From contig NC_056544.1 of NCBI RefSeq assembly GCF_910596095.1, positions 9,099,155 through 9,163,154 of the forward strand: a DNA stretch of 64,000 bases. Reading direction: 5' to 3'. Made by a program: the position numbers and the translations under genes. The notes under the pieces are model-generated. The model was not told the DNA's origin and did not search any database. It saw nothing but the letters and a program-made list of their open reading frames with translations. Of the stretch, positions 21,840-63,763 are shown one piece after another. How positions within the stretch are numbered: position 1 is the stretch's first letter; each line of letters begins with the position of its first letter. The DNA is from Thunnus maccoyii (taxonomy: Eukaryota > Chordata > Actinopteri > Scombriformes > Scombridae).

Positions 21840-24831
21840 CCTCACCAGTTCATTGGCATGTTTGGACCAGGCCAGGTTGCAGACCTGGGAGCCGGTGTCT
21901 GTGCTCTGCAGCGCCTGGCCCGTCAGCGTGTTCCAGAAGCGCAGGCAGCGGTCGGCGGTGCCGCCGCCTGACGCCAGCAGCCCGTGTTGGTGGGGGGACC
22001 AGGCAATGGCCTTGACTGCTGCCAGGTGGTCGCTGTACTGCTGCACGGGGAGCAGGCTGGAGCTGTTCCACACCAGCAACTGACAGGAAAGATATGTTTA
22101 GTGTAAGATCAGTAACAGCTGGATAAGTTGACTTTAAGTGTTTCATGTCCTTTGAAGCTAGTCTTAAGATATTTGTTTTATCTTATTGACTAACAAAATA
22201 ACCGGACAAATTTAAATTCTTCATCTCTCACCTTGTTGTCATTGCCTCCGGACGCAAGGTGTTGGTGGTCGGGGGACCATTTGAGACCACACACTTCCTG
22301 CCGGTGACCTTGTAACCTCCTCTCAGCAGAAGGAGGTGTTCTGACATCCCGCTGTAGGATCACTCTGTCCCGACTTCCCGACGACAGCTGCTCACCATTC
22401 CACGCCAGGGCACCTTGGGCACAAAGGGGAAGAGGAGAGGGTCTCATATTTCATTAAAACTATCAAAAACCCCATTTGGTGTTTCTTGATATATGATAAT
22501 AACAAATTTAGTAAAAAAAAATAATAAAATAAAAAAAAAAACAGCTGAAAATTCTGAAAAACAAAAGTTTTTTTAACCTCTGCTAGAACATTCTCATTTT
22601 TTCCATTTAGTGTGCATGTCTCTGTCTTTCCCTAAAGACAGACTCAGACAGATTGTAACCAGCTGTGTGCGATTTCACTTTTCTGTGTCTATGACTGACC
22701 TACACGAGCTGAGTGACCCTCCAGACTGGTCAGCTTCCTCCCTCCTGCTGCATCCCAGATCTGAACATACCCCTTGTGGGTTCCAACAGCGACCAGACTT
22801 CCCTGTTGGGACCAGAGCCAAAGTCAGATCAAATTCCGGGGCAATCAGACTGTTATCTATTTCTATGAACCATTATTGTTTCTCTTATATCACTATCATT
22901 CATTAGCTGTAGATTCAGTACTGGCTACTCACCCTCTCGTTCCAACACACTGAAGTAACAGAGTCCCCGTCCACCGAGAGGTCACATAACCTTGTCACCT
23001 GTTATGACACACAAAAGACATTTACAATTTAGCAACAGCCTAAAAAACACTTTCAGAGACACTCAGACTATGTTCCTTCCCTTCTAGCCATCGACTGGCA
23101 ACTGGGGAGAAATTACACATTAAAACTCAAACTCAACAAAGTCTTCCTCTGACCTGGCTGGTGCAGGCACTCCACAGGTAGACGCAGGCTCCCAGGCCGA
23201 CACTGAGCAGGTTGCCTGCTGACCAGTCTACCAGGTTGAGGTAGAAGTCATCCTGCAGCTCTGGAGCGTCCAGCACTTTGAAGGGGATCTTGGAGATCTT
23301 CCGGGCTGGTTTACGAGGAGAGCGGAGCAGCTTGTGACTACAGGAACATCAAAAAAGAAATGAGGAAAGTTAACTAACCAGTTACCTGGAAGCGTAGCTA
23401 AAGTGCAACATCTGTTCAGTGTGCAGCAAGAGAGATATTTCATACCTCTTGTTACTAAGTGGAGAAAGGGAGTACGGTGAGACTTCATTATCGCTATCGA
23501 AAGGCACTCTCTTCGTGTGGACAGTGTACTGTAGAGAATGAACACACACGGCACAATCTTAGCTAGAATTTTTACCGTTGATTCACTCTAGCAATTGAAA
23601 GCACTACACAGATTATGTGAACTTTTCATTTTTTCATGACTCGTACCCTAAACAGGCTGTGAGAGTCTTGAGAGAGGACTGCATGCCGCCGGTCGTCCGT
23701 GTGAGGGTCTGGCACGGTCTCTATCCCTGCCCCCAGCAACTCATTCCTCAACAGGGCAGCATACGCCACAGCATCTGGAGGTGGTGGCAGAGAAAGCGGT
23801 GATGTTTGGGAGTTAAGGCCAAGGATTAAAAAAAAAAAATACAAAGCATAAGTTCAAATAAACTAGCCTCCACAGCAGATTTCTGACCTTTGCTTGAATC
23901 TGAACTGGCATCCTTTGCTTTATGGTTCTGGTTGGGAGAGCGACAGTTCTCCTGTAGAGAAAGTGACAGTAAGTCAACTATAGCTACAGCTTTTGATTAC
24001 TTGGCCAGTGGTTCTCAAAGTGGGATCCAGGGACCCTCTGGGGTCCTTGAGAGGGTTTCAAGGGGTCCACGGCAAAAAGGGGAATAATTTATTTTCACTG
24101 TAAGTCCATACATAGGTAACAAAATGACAATGTGTGACTATTTTGGTCATGGGTTTCATACACTTACTGTAATAAAACATCTAAAAGCAAAAATCTTATC
24201 AGATGGGGACCCGGGGACAAAATCTTATCAAATGGAGGTCCGTGATCTAATTTGTGTCAGTTTAGGGGTCCTTGCGGTGAATAAAATTGAGAACCACTGT
24301 GCTGGGCTGTTAAGTGCTCTTGTGCATCAATGTGGCAAGTCAAGTGAACAGCTGACTGAGTAGATATAGTATAAATAAACTGCTCACATTGGCATAGTGG
24401 AAGTTGATGCTCCAGTTGCTTCCAGCGCGTGTGGGAATGAAGCGGTCCCCTGACTTAACACTGACAGGACTGCAGGTAGCACTTACACACTGGGACAGTC
24501 AGAGAGAGAGAGACAGTAAAGACATTAAAATTCCAAAAAGGTTATTATTATATTGTAAAATAGATGGGGCCCATGGTTATATTTTTCAAGGGATCTAATA
24601 TTCCTAGATTGGCCCCTGGTCATACCATACTGTGTGGATAAGCAGAATTATTAATTCCAGTCAGGCAATCAGTCTATGTTATAATAATCATATCTGGATG
24701 TGCATGCACCAGCAGTTATTAAAACAGAAATCTCTTCCCTCTCTGGATCTCACCTTGGTCAGGCGGGCCTCTGTCGGCAGGTTCTGGTGGTTGATTTGCC
24801 TCAGCAGACGTCTCTCGTACTCCTGGTCCAT
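20108..24831 (-). CDS. fzr1: fizzy-related protein / Cdh1, APC/C co-activator
   Basis: WD40 activator that recruits D-box and KEN-box substrates to the anaphase-promoting complex in late mitosis and G1. Coding exons: 24831-24754, 24489-24388, 23951-23888, 23774-23647, 23528-23446, 23337-23154, 22998-22933, 22802-22700, 22413-22232, 22079-21846, 20870-20766, 20582-20490, 20149-20108; total 487 aa (human about 493-496). Visible motifs: start MDQEYERRLLRQI, the C-box DRFIPTR at about residues 44-50, the linker KISKIPFKVLDAPELQDDFY, seven WD40 blades from about residue 180, and the C-terminal Ile-Arg tail (LFTRIR) that docks on APC3. The N-terminus differs from mammalian FZR1, so it may be the second teleost copy. 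A 5' non-coding exon (about 24935-24832) contains an upstream ATG with a short frame. Confidence 0.96.
21803..21834 (+). repeat. (TG)n microsatellite
   Basis: About 16 units in an fzr1 intron, about a dozen bases from the donor of the exon 22079-21846. Confidence 0.9.
24006..24299. mobile_element. non-autonomous hAT-type element (294 bp)
   Basis: Terminal inverted repeats CAGTGGTTCTCAAA at the left and TTGAGAACCACTG at the right match the classic hAT (Charlie-like) end. The flanks TACTTGGC and TGCTGGGC agree at 6 of 8 positions, as a decayed 8-bp target duplication would. No transposase frame fits in it. It sits in an intron of fzr1 and reads GGGTCC-rich internally. Confidence 0.85.
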
Positions 24832-25460
24832 CTCTGCAGGGGCTGACGAGCAGCAAGGCCCCTCTGCTGCCCTCCCCGCCCCCTTTAAACCCCCGCTCCC
24901 TCCCGGTGAGGAAATCCACACAGGACTCCCATGTCTGTGGAAAAACAGGTTATAGCAAAATTCAGAGCAGCAACTCAGGTGTTCTGAAACACTAGCAGCT
25001 CTTTTAGCTCGGATAACACAACGGCCTGATAAGCCTGGCGCACTCATGTCAGCTGGTTTTATTTAGGTGGTGTTATCGTGACATGGTTTAAACACTAGCA
25101 CTGCATTTCTCGTTTATTATCCGCACAAAGACAGACACATAGCGAGCTCAAATCGCTAAACAGCCCCGGAGTGCGCTAATGACAGCCGCACCGTTGTCAT
25201 GGCATCCTGCTCGCTCACAAAACAACCCGTTTACAAGCCGTGTAACATCAGCTGACGACCCCGCTGCTGCTGCTGCTCGCTCACCCGGCTGACACGGCGG
25301 CTCAGCGGAACAAATCAACTGTCATCTTCGGTGGAAAAGCTCGGCGCTCCGGCGGGGTGACTGCTGTCGCTTCCTTCCAAACGGCAGCGATACATGTAAA
25401 AGCCAACGCAAACGCGCCGCTGTTGTTTATGTTCGCGACAAAAGATGGCGACCGAATCAG
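24832..25460 (-). promoter_or_regulatory. fzr1: fzr1 5' non-coding exons and CpG-rich promoter
   Basis: An acceptor before about 24935 and a consensus donor at 25285 (CCGG|GTGAGC on minus) outline two untranslated exon pieces. The stretch 25140-25560 is CpG and GC rich compared with its surroundings, has no TATA box, and contains AAGATGGCGAC at 25443, a YY1-like motif typical of housekeeping core promoters. This suits a cell-cycle gene. Transcription start inferred, not seen. Confidence 0.6.
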
Positions 25461-27725
25461 CTGTAGCAGAAATAGTTTGGTTGACTTCTGCTGTCTGTGC
25501 AGTCAAAGCGGCGCACTACGCGCTCAACAGCGACGCCCGCCGGTGTCCCCTACTTCCTGCATGTCTAATCGACCTGATGTTATCCCACATCTGGCCACAC
25601 GGTGTCGCTGCTGCACTGCAAAAAATATGTTTTTTTAGCGCCTCGAGTTTAAACAGGTTTTCTTTTTCTTTCTTTTTAAAAAAAAAAAAAATAATTCATC
25701 TCAGACGCTTAAGAAGACAATAAACAACTGGTCGTTTAAAGTTACCATGGATCTACCATATCTACTACCTCCCAAATTAACAAAATCCAGCCAACCTGAG
25801 TCATATATCATAGATATTAAAACATGACATATACTAATTCCATAATGTACTGATAAAGAAACTGATATACAAACAAACAAACAAAATCTTCAAAACACAA
25901 CAATCATTCCCTACCTGACTCCAAGCCCAGACCACTGAGTTTAATTCATGTGTTGTTCTTCCTAAATAACATAAATAAATGAATTGCCTGGTTAATAATA
26001 TTAGTAGTTATACTATGTCTAGCATCATATTAAGCAATGTCTTGATTATCTGTTTGCCAGCATATTAAGTAAGTAACTGTCAGATTTAACCCACTTTGCA
26101 TTAAACACTTCGAGCTCACCATTGATACTATATGCACAATTTTTCAAATGTGATTGATAGCAGAGGTTTTCTGAATTTAAGATATGTTTCAAATGGTAAT
26201 AGTTAGTTGATTAGAAAACATACAAATATGTATTAACTAAATGAGACTATTTACCATAATTTTCAGTTCTGGATACTAGAGACTCTGTGTCATCTTCAGC
26301 AGTTCAAAAAGCAAATATAACATTGTTTTACCAGCTTGATGCTTGTTTCTGAATATATATTCCAAACCAAAGGAATATATACAGTTTTTGTTCATGCACA
26401 ATACATATATAAAAAATGTATTACTGGCTTAGGTGGTGTAATAACAATGCTTAATGGCCATTTCCATATTTTGTCCTCCGCTTCAATACTTTTCTACATA
26501 TTGGGTTTTAATAAGGTCAGAAGAAAAGAAAAAAAAACATACATATTGGGGTCTGTGGCACCCCAAACAATGAGGACACATGCATCATCAAAGGATGCCA
26601 AAACCGCCTATAAATATATTTTTAATTAACTGTTAAAACCATGTCTCTTATGTTATACCATCTGTGCTGTCATCAGTGACTGTGTGTCCAGCAGAGGGTG
26701 AGAGTTTTGATGGCACACGCTCGCCTAAAGGGCCCCTGTGTGAGCGTGACTTCAAAGTAAATAAAGATCTTACATTTGCCCACACTGATACTACATTTTC
26801 TACATTTTCCATCCCCCTACTAATAACACTGGAGAGACCACACTTAGCAGATGGCGAGGCAGATAAAGGTTCACTCTGTCAACTGTTCTTTCATGTTGTG
26901 GTTTCTTTTCTGAGCCTTAAAAAAAACAGAGAAATAAAGACAAGAAAGCTGCCCTGCTGATTGCTAGGCTTTTAACAAGGCCGACTGACATGGTAGAGTG
27001 GAGGCGAGGCATGGCATCTCTGGTGGCACTGTGATCTGCACGTAGGCCTGTCTGCCGCGCTGCCCTTTGACATACTGCAAGGGGGCTCAGCCTATATTTA
27101 CATGCTAGCAAACTGGTGTAATTTGGACAGACATTGTTTATAGATGAGCTCCGATATCCTTCCTGTGTGTTTAATGGTGTCTCTGTTGTCAGTACAGACA
27201 AAGCACATATGCACCATGAGAAGTGGAAAGTAACTGAGTACTTTCCACTGAGAAGTGGAAAGTAACTAAGATGCAGTAGCTACTCAAGTAGCTACTGCAC
27301 TTAAATGCAATTTTTAGGTTTATTTTACTCAATATCTTTACTCTAATATTCACCTGACGGCTACAGTTACTAGATACTTTTCATGATAGGATGTTGCATT
27401 ATTTAAGAAAAAACATGCTTATAGAATACTACACATTGTTAAAAATTAAAGTTGTGGTGTTAAGTAAAAATACCAGATCAACAAAATAAAAATACTCTAT
27501 TACACGAAAAAGTCCTGCATTCAACATCCAACCTAAGTAAAAGAAATATTATTGGCAAAATGTACTTAAAGTATCAAAATAAACATAGTAGTTCAACGGT
27601 AAAATGCACAGAATGACAATATTAGAGAAACTGAAGCATCATTGTGTAAGCAGCATGTTACTGTTGTAGCTGCTTGAGGTGGCGCTAGTTTGAACTACTT
27701 TATATAAAGTTGGGTATTTCATTCT

Positions 27726-27998
27726 GGCAGTGTTTCCCAGCCTAGGGGTTGGGCCCCTCCAAAGGGTCACCAGATAAATCTGAGGGGTCATAAGATGATT
27801 AATGGGAGCTTGATGAAAAAAGAAAAAGCAAAGTTCTGCTGCACAAATCTGTTTGAATTGTTTGTGTTGTTGTGAAATATTGGACACAGTTATTCAATTG
27901 AAGCCATGTGAGAAGTTTAGAGGTGCAACATCTCTTTAGTGGAACGACTAATATCACAGACGTCTGACATGTGACAAGGGGCCCCAACCAGACACTGC
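27726..27998. mobile_element. hAT-like non-autonomous element nested in an older repeat
   Basis: Left end CAGTGTTTCCCAGCCTAGGG and right end GGGGCCCCAACCAGACACTG form imperfect inverted repeats with the CAGTG/CACTG ends of hAT elements. Flanks TTCATTCT and TTCATTTT agree at 7 of 8 bases and may be the target duplication, although the exact edges are ambiguous by one or two bases. No coding capacity. Confidence 0.65.
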
Positions 27999-28066
27999 TT
28001 CATTTTAAAGGGTTACAAACCCAAAAGATTTATGTAAAACCCAAAAGATTTATGTAAAATTTATGA

Positions 28067-28116
28067 TATATATATATATATATATATATATGGAGAGAGA
28101 GAGAGAGAGAGAGAGT
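28067..28116 (+). repeat. (AT)n-(GA)n compound microsatellite
   Basis: An AT run of about 12 units followed, after TGG, by a GA run of about 12 units. Confidence 0.95.
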
Positions 28117-29246
28117 ATTTTTAGATTGTTGTATTGGTACTTTTCCTTAAGTAAATGATCTCAGTACTTTCCCCCATTGTACATTGTAGTCTATGCGCAC
28201 ATGCAGGCACACAGCGACACAAACACCAGGATGCCTTACAAGGAGCTATCTGACCATCGTCACATTTTGCTTTCAGACAGCACAGTCACAACAGCCTTTC
28301 TTATCTGCATCCTCCATCAGTTCCACGCAGGGGCAACGTGCAGCCAGGCCCACGTTTGAGGAGCCCAATGCCGACGCGGAGAGCAGCGTCTGGGGAGGTG
28401 TAGAGCAGCTGTCTAACCCCGGTCAGGGTGGAGGGGGAAATGCTGAGGCCTTATCGCTCCCGTAATACAGTGCAGTTCAGCGAGCACAGAGGAAGCTGGG
28501 TCGGTGCTTGTGGACTGTGACGCTCCCTGATCCTTACTGGAATTCACAACAAAAACAGCAAAAGGGCTCTGACTCATCTCATCTCTTGTAAGATGGTGAA
28601 AAAGAAAGAATAGTTTCAGTGTGATCTTTAAAAATGGAAAAAAAAATGTAATGCTGTAGGTGTTTTATTTTTCCTGTCAAACATGTACAGTTATATTGCT
28701 CATATCCTCTGCAGTTGTTATGGAACAGTGCTAATGTATGATAAACTGAAGACACAAGAACAGTGATTCACTGTAAGACAACAATGTTATCTCTAAATCA
28801 TGTCAGGCGCACAGTCACATTCCCTATTATTTGCTAATAGTTTGGGCTATTAAGCATTATACAAGTTGCAGAACCCTGTTAAGTTTTACTGGTATTTAAG
28901 TTTTTCAGTGATTTTCAGCTGTGTTTTGATGCAAAACAAAGTCGGACAGCATGCAGCAATAAAGAAAGCACTCAGATCAGATTCACATTTAAGCCCTGGG
29001 GGGTAGATCTAAATGACCTTTGATAACATCTCAGAAGTTTACATTGTGCTACAGCCAGAAATGCTTTGTTTATCTCACCCCTATAGATGTGGCTGATGTG
29101 ATATTTTCATATTGTGTAAGCCTCTCCTCTCTTTTTCTCTCTCTTTGTCTCTTTCCCTCCACCACAGACTGTGCCACTGCAGAGCACGTTGAACATCTCC
29201 TCCCACGCGCTCACTCACTTTGACACAGCAGAGAGTCGAGAGCTGC

Positions 29247-29256
29247 CCCCCCTTTC

Positions 29257-29291
<35 letters not shown>

Positions 29292-29302
29292 GTCTGTCTT
29301 TG
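29247..29302 (+). repeat. (CT)n microsatellite
   Basis: Interrupted CT tract of about 50 bp; the opposite-strand Glu-Arg open frame through it is an artefact. Confidence 0.9.
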
Positions 29303-30403
29303 TGTCAAATGAGGACTCTTATTGATCTAGGCAAAATCAAGAGAAGGCCACGCGGTTTAAATGTGATTTTGTTTACAGTAGAGTCTTAACTTGATCACCA
29401 CAGAGCCAAAGCTGATTATTTGCTGAGAAATTTGCTGATTATTTTGCAGAGAAAGCCAACATTTTTGTGCAGTTGCACTGCCGCTTTAATATTAGAAATG
29501 GTCATACTGGTGAAAATCTGACACCCACAGTGTGTACCTGATGTTTGGATGGGTTCAGGTTTTGTGGTGTCTGTGCATGATTAATATTCACTTTTATACA
29601 TTCCCCTTCATGACTAGTGGATTCCCTTCATCCTCAAGTGTCACATTTGTTCATCTGCACTGTCAGACAGTATTTAGTGTGTGTGTGAGCATGCATGTGC
29701 CTTAATGTGTCATCTTTGAGAATGCATGTATGATCCCAGGGGTGATTTTTTAATTTTTTTTTTTTTTTTTTTGACAAACAAGGATGACAGCAGGCTCTTG
29801 TGTGCCGCTCCGTCGCCACAGGGATGTTCCCTTCCATGTCTGAACAATTCTTGGGCCGGCTGCATGCTGGGTAAAAACCCCTGAGGAATCAGCACAAATG
29901 TCAGGCTGGTGCCATGTCCTTAAATGTATTCATGTCCTTAAATGTGATAAATGTGATTGGACACAGACAAGTGCATTACACACGTGCCTAGGATCCACCT
30001 ACTTTTTGATCACACACATTCTATGGTTGCATGATGTAAATCACAGAATTTCCATAATATTTTTGTTCCGTTATTCACTTTTTGCCATGACAGCAAAGGT
30101 TGATAAATATTACTCAAAGTTGGTATCACGGAAAGGTCAGAGAAACCTGTCTTATATTTTGGGTGTGTTTTCACATTTCTCATCATTATTCATGTGAATT
30201 ATAAAACTGCTGCCATACATATTCTATGTATTTCTAGATATTTCAGACAGTTGCATGCAAAGTCAAAACCACACTCAGAGGGACAATGGCATATCTATGA
30301 CTGCCACCATGTTTGATAACTAGATGATTTGTGACATTTTCTGGGAAGGATGCATCCTGTTATTGTCCTAATCCTGCATTTTAGAGTCCATGAAACACAA
30401 GAC

Positions 30404-30406
30404 ACA

Positions 30407-30465
<59 letters not shown>
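30404..30465 (+). repeat. (AC)n microsatellite
   Basis: About 30 AC units in gene-free DNA. Confidence 0.95.
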
Positions 30466-30468
<3 letters not shown>

Positions 30469-32284
30469 AGAGGCCTTAGAGGAAGCTAACTGCCTCGTCT
30501 GATCTTTTCCAGATTCATCATTTTCTTCAGAGCGGGGCAGAACTGTCTTTTTCAGCTCACTTCCTCACCCATCTGTCTCAGCCACTCTGAGCTGATCTGT
30601 GTCATTTACACACACACCCGGTCTGCTATTGAATTATCCTGGAATGCCCCATATTACCCTGTATTCCTCCCACTGACTGCCCAGTTGACTTCAGTCCTTA
30701 CTGTCAATCCAACTAAAAACAAACAGCAGTGGGCAATTAGAAACACCAGGAAGACATTTGTTTTTATAAAGTGGATATGGAGAGAGCAGGTTTGTTTTGC
30801 TGGAAGTGGTTCTCTTCCTCTCTGTCTTGGCCCTGGGCCGTGGGCCCTTTCAGGGCCTGGCTGGTAGAGTGGAGAGAGGAGGTTGACTGGCTGTCAGCTG
30901 GATCTACTGGCTGTAGCCTCCGGCCCAGCCTGAACCCAGGCGGTTCAGACACTGCTGGCGGGGCTGGGGCAGTCTGCCTTCACCCTGCTGACGTCAGTCA
31001 CCAACAAACCACAAGACTTGTGTTAGAGTTTCAAACAAACTCTCTGCCCATTGCCATGGCAGTATGGACCACCACCATGGAAAACGCTAGTCCTCGTCTG
31101 CGCCAGTGTTTACTGTAAACACTTGCCTCAGTTTTGCTGAATCTAAAGGAAGAGGAGGAGGGTTCAGGTTTCCTGCTGCCATCTATACTTCAAACTCCAA
31201 AGTAAACATAACCTAAAGTCACAAAAATCTTTTTCAACATTTAACTTGTGAATGATTAATTGTATGTTTCAAACATGGAGTACATTCAGTGCATTTTAGC
31301 TCAGTACATTTTAAGTTGTGTCAAGGATAATCTTCAGCACTGGTCTTTGAGTAGAGTGGTTTTCATAGCTAAATGAGTGCCTTTTTAAATCTGTGTGACC
31401 ATTTGAATGTGATTAGAAAACAGACATATTTAAAAATAATAATAAATACACTATAGTACATCCCCAGGACCATAGCTTTAAATACAGCATACGATTGTAT
31501 GTACAGTATTTAAAATATTAAGGTGTTGTGCAGTCTCACTATTCCAAAACCCTCAAAAATCTATTACAGTATCTCTCACCATATGAGTTATAAGACATTG
31601 TAAGGAGGAGCTGAGCTTACACGTCAAAAGAGTAGTGAGGTTGAGATTTTATCAATGCAGTCTTCCCTTTTCAGTTCTGTTGAACTTACTCAGAATCAGA
31701 AATATGTAAAGTCATCTCTGACTTCGTGCTAATTTTACTCAGAGCTCCTGCACATCACGTATTCCAGATACTTATCTGTTTGGGTCAAGGTGCTCACGGC
31801 CATGGGAGAGTGAATGCCCTGAGGGCGCAGCACATAGCATTACTATCTCTACCCTTCCTGTTTACATTGCTGGCTTAGTTTCCAGCAGGGGCTCAGTCAG
31901 AGGGAAGATATGCCACTGGTGTCATTACAGAAAGTGACTAAGACTCAATCAAGTTGTTTTCCTCTTTCTTCTTTCATTTCTACCCGGTTTTCCCCTTTGA
32001 GTTACACAACTGGAGCTATGACGTGAACAAAACCACATTGGTTAGTATGCTGTAATTGCAGGATCATGTTTGTAAAAGCAGCTCTGAAGATTAATTTAAA
32101 TTGTCCTGTGCACCTAGTTGCCTTTCAGTCATGATTTATAGGTCACTTTATCATCACTCCTTCTCCAGGTCAGACCAAAAAAAAAAAGTTGATGCAAAGT
32201 TTTTATCTACTTTTTAACTTGTGATTCACAAATTCTTATGATCTGTTTGCTGTTGTGATCCAATAAGACTCAGGCCAGAAAATT

Positions 32285-32916
32285 CTGTAATACATGCCCA
32301 TTTTAATAATCTGATAGAAAACATTTGTTGAGCACAACATATACCATTTTACAATATATTGTGAGGAAAACACTGAAAAAATACATTTGAAACAATGTTA
32401 CATATTTCAGCAAATACTCCTATAGCTGTACAATGACCCGTCACCGTACACAATATACTGCAGTAAATATCCAGCCTTCATAATCCGCCAGGAACAAAAG
32501 ACAAAAACATAAGCCAGACTTCTTCTGCACCTCCAGCGAGGTGTTGTGGGTTCAGACTGTATAAACATTATCTGGCAGGAATTTCAAACCAAACATACAT
32601 TTCAATTTGTCAGAATTGAACTGCATAACTTCATGTCTTATAGCAAAATAGCTTGCTAAATACAATAAATCAGAACCACCAGACAAGTTCAGTCAAACTG
32701 TGATTTGACATGTGGTAGGGCATATAAATAATAACAAATATACAGTGAATATTATCAATCAATATCAATATTATCATGTACAAGGAAAAGGTAATAAATA
32801 CACTGTTACAAACAGCTGAAGGGTCAGCTCAACACAGCTGGGTGCAACATGATTGTGCAACTCTGTGACCACTTACACACACACACTCACACTCACATGC
32901 ACACACGCAACACTCA

Positions 32917-32970
<54 letters not shown>

Positions 32971-34491
32971 AGAAGACGTATCATGTCACGACATGATGTT
33001 GACTTCCCCCCCTTTATTCTGAAGGTTGCACCTTACAATGTGGTACCTTTAAGGTAGTGTTGGACAGATCAGCAACCAGCTGCAGAACTGTCGACATATT
33101 CAAAGTGCTGCAATAAAAACTACAAGATACAATTATTATAATCACTAACAGGTGTCTTTTTAAATGTGCACGCAGTCTACAGTCATTCAAAGTTCAATGT
33201 GTTTAAGTGTATTCACGAGAATGGAATGCTGTTAACCACAACAGGTGTGTGTGAGCTAATGAAAAGGGGAATTACGAGGTGGAAACAGATTTCCCATACT
33301 GGAATAGCTCAGGATGAAAGGTAGAGGAGGTTATGAGGTTGTGGGATTTTGTCTTGGAAACTTTTGGTGGAATTCAACTTAATTGGCTTTCATTTGCCTG
33401 AACTCGTCATCCAGCTACAGGAAGATGCGAGGCATCAATTTGACTTCTGGTTGGAAGTTTGACTTGTTACACTAGTGACTCTTCAAACATGGGGTCACAC
33501 TTTTACGAGGTGGCAGTGAATTCATCAAAGTGCTTTCTTTACAAGGATCTTTGGACTTTTTAAAAACGTTTTTGGACTCTTGCTATTTTACCAAATACAA
33601 AATATTTTTCCGCTTTCAAGGAATCTGACCTATGAGTTATTTAATCGCTTATGTGATGAATTATTGGAAAAAAAACTTAACAGTTGGATAAATCAAATAA
33701 AATTATTGTTTTGGTTTACTATCATGTCTTCTGACTTGAGTAAAATTACTGATGCTTTTCACTCTCTCTTCGCCACAAAGTGCAAACTGTGCTGGGAAGT
33801 CAAATGATTTTAGAAATACATCCACTGAACGCTTTAGTGAGAACAAGCTTATACTATTGCCAGAACATTAGGAAGACTGTGTGAGACAAATATGTCCTTC
33901 TTGTAGAAAATGTTACACATTTTACAGCTACATGAATGTGTTCAATAAATTATAAAAACACTTACAAAAGGATACGGTTGTAAAAAAAGGCACACACATT
34001 TTTTTTTTTTTAGACAAGTGTTAGAAAAAACTACGTGGTTACAAATAACTTGCTGACCAGTAGTTTTGGTTGGACACTTTACCACATGGCATCCAATCCC
34101 AACACGATACAAAGAATCTAAATGAACATAAAAAATGTCCTGAAGTGCAAGTTTGGAATTTTTACTTGTCCCAGTACACGGATTCATATCGTCCACTTCA
34201 TCTTCTTTGTCAGTGAGAACCCAGATACAGCCCTGCCTCTGCAGTCCGACAGTAGTCCCTTCTTTAAAGAACAGAGGCTACGCTCTTCCACCTCCCGTCT
34301 AGGGGACTCAAAAACAAACTGCCGCAGGGTTTCCATGCCTCGTTTGCAGGGGTGCCTCACATTCAGTCAGGCCCTCTTAGCCAGGCAGCTCCAAAGAGCC
34401 AGATTGCAGGATTGCTCCACTGCAATAAAATGATTTCAGCCAAAACAGCAAAAAAAAACTTGCCGCACTCTCACGAACACCATCAGTTCGG
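32285..34491 (-). terminator. pde4b: pde4b 3' UTR (inferred extent)
   Basis: No coding signal from the pde4b stop codon to about 32.28 kb. Candidate minus-strand poly(A) signals are AATAAA at 33018-33013 and the variant ATTAAA at 32307-32302. The second would give an untranslated region of about 2.2 kb, similar in size to the mammalian one. An AC microsatellite (32929-32968) lies inside it. Confidence 0.45.
32880..32968 (+). repeat. (AC)n-rich microsatellite
   Basis: Interrupted then perfect AC tract, in the presumed pde4b 3' UTR. Confidence 0.9.

Positions 34492-63763
<29,272 letters not shown>

Larger units (their letters stand above)
27219..28175. repeat. teleost interspersed repeat, interrupted by a second element
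   Basis: Segments such as AAAAAGTCCTGCATTCAA, AAAATGTACTTAAAGTATCA and TGTAAGCAGCATGTTACTG match, from memory, a repeat common in perch-like fish. The stretch breaks off at about 27725, where a hAT-like element is inserted. It appears to resume with AT and GA runs and ends near TACTTTTCCTTAAGTAAATG (28139). Its left part carries two hairpins. A shorter relative lies at 50076-50395. Confidence 0.6.
25461..32284. other. gene-free interval between fzr1 and pde4b
   Basis: About 6.8 kb with no exon chain or family match in either direction. It holds a composite repeat (27.2-28.2 kb), AT, GA, CT and AC microsatellites, a poly(T) run at 29748-29772 and a full CRE palindrome at 30989-30996. It may hold distal regulatory DNA for its neighbours. 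Confidence 0.6.

Noticed and set aside
25445-25723. 92-codon frame starting AAGATGGCGACC, divergent from fzr1
   Set aside because: The good start context coincides with a YY1-like promoter motif; the frame runs into a poly(A) stretch and resembles no protein.
29081-29308. Arg/Glu-rich minus-strand frame
   Set aside because: It is simply the translation of a CT microsatellite.
30771-31118. 115-codon plus-strand frame in the 25-32 kb interval
   Set aside because: No family resemblance, no flanking exons and no recognisable start context.
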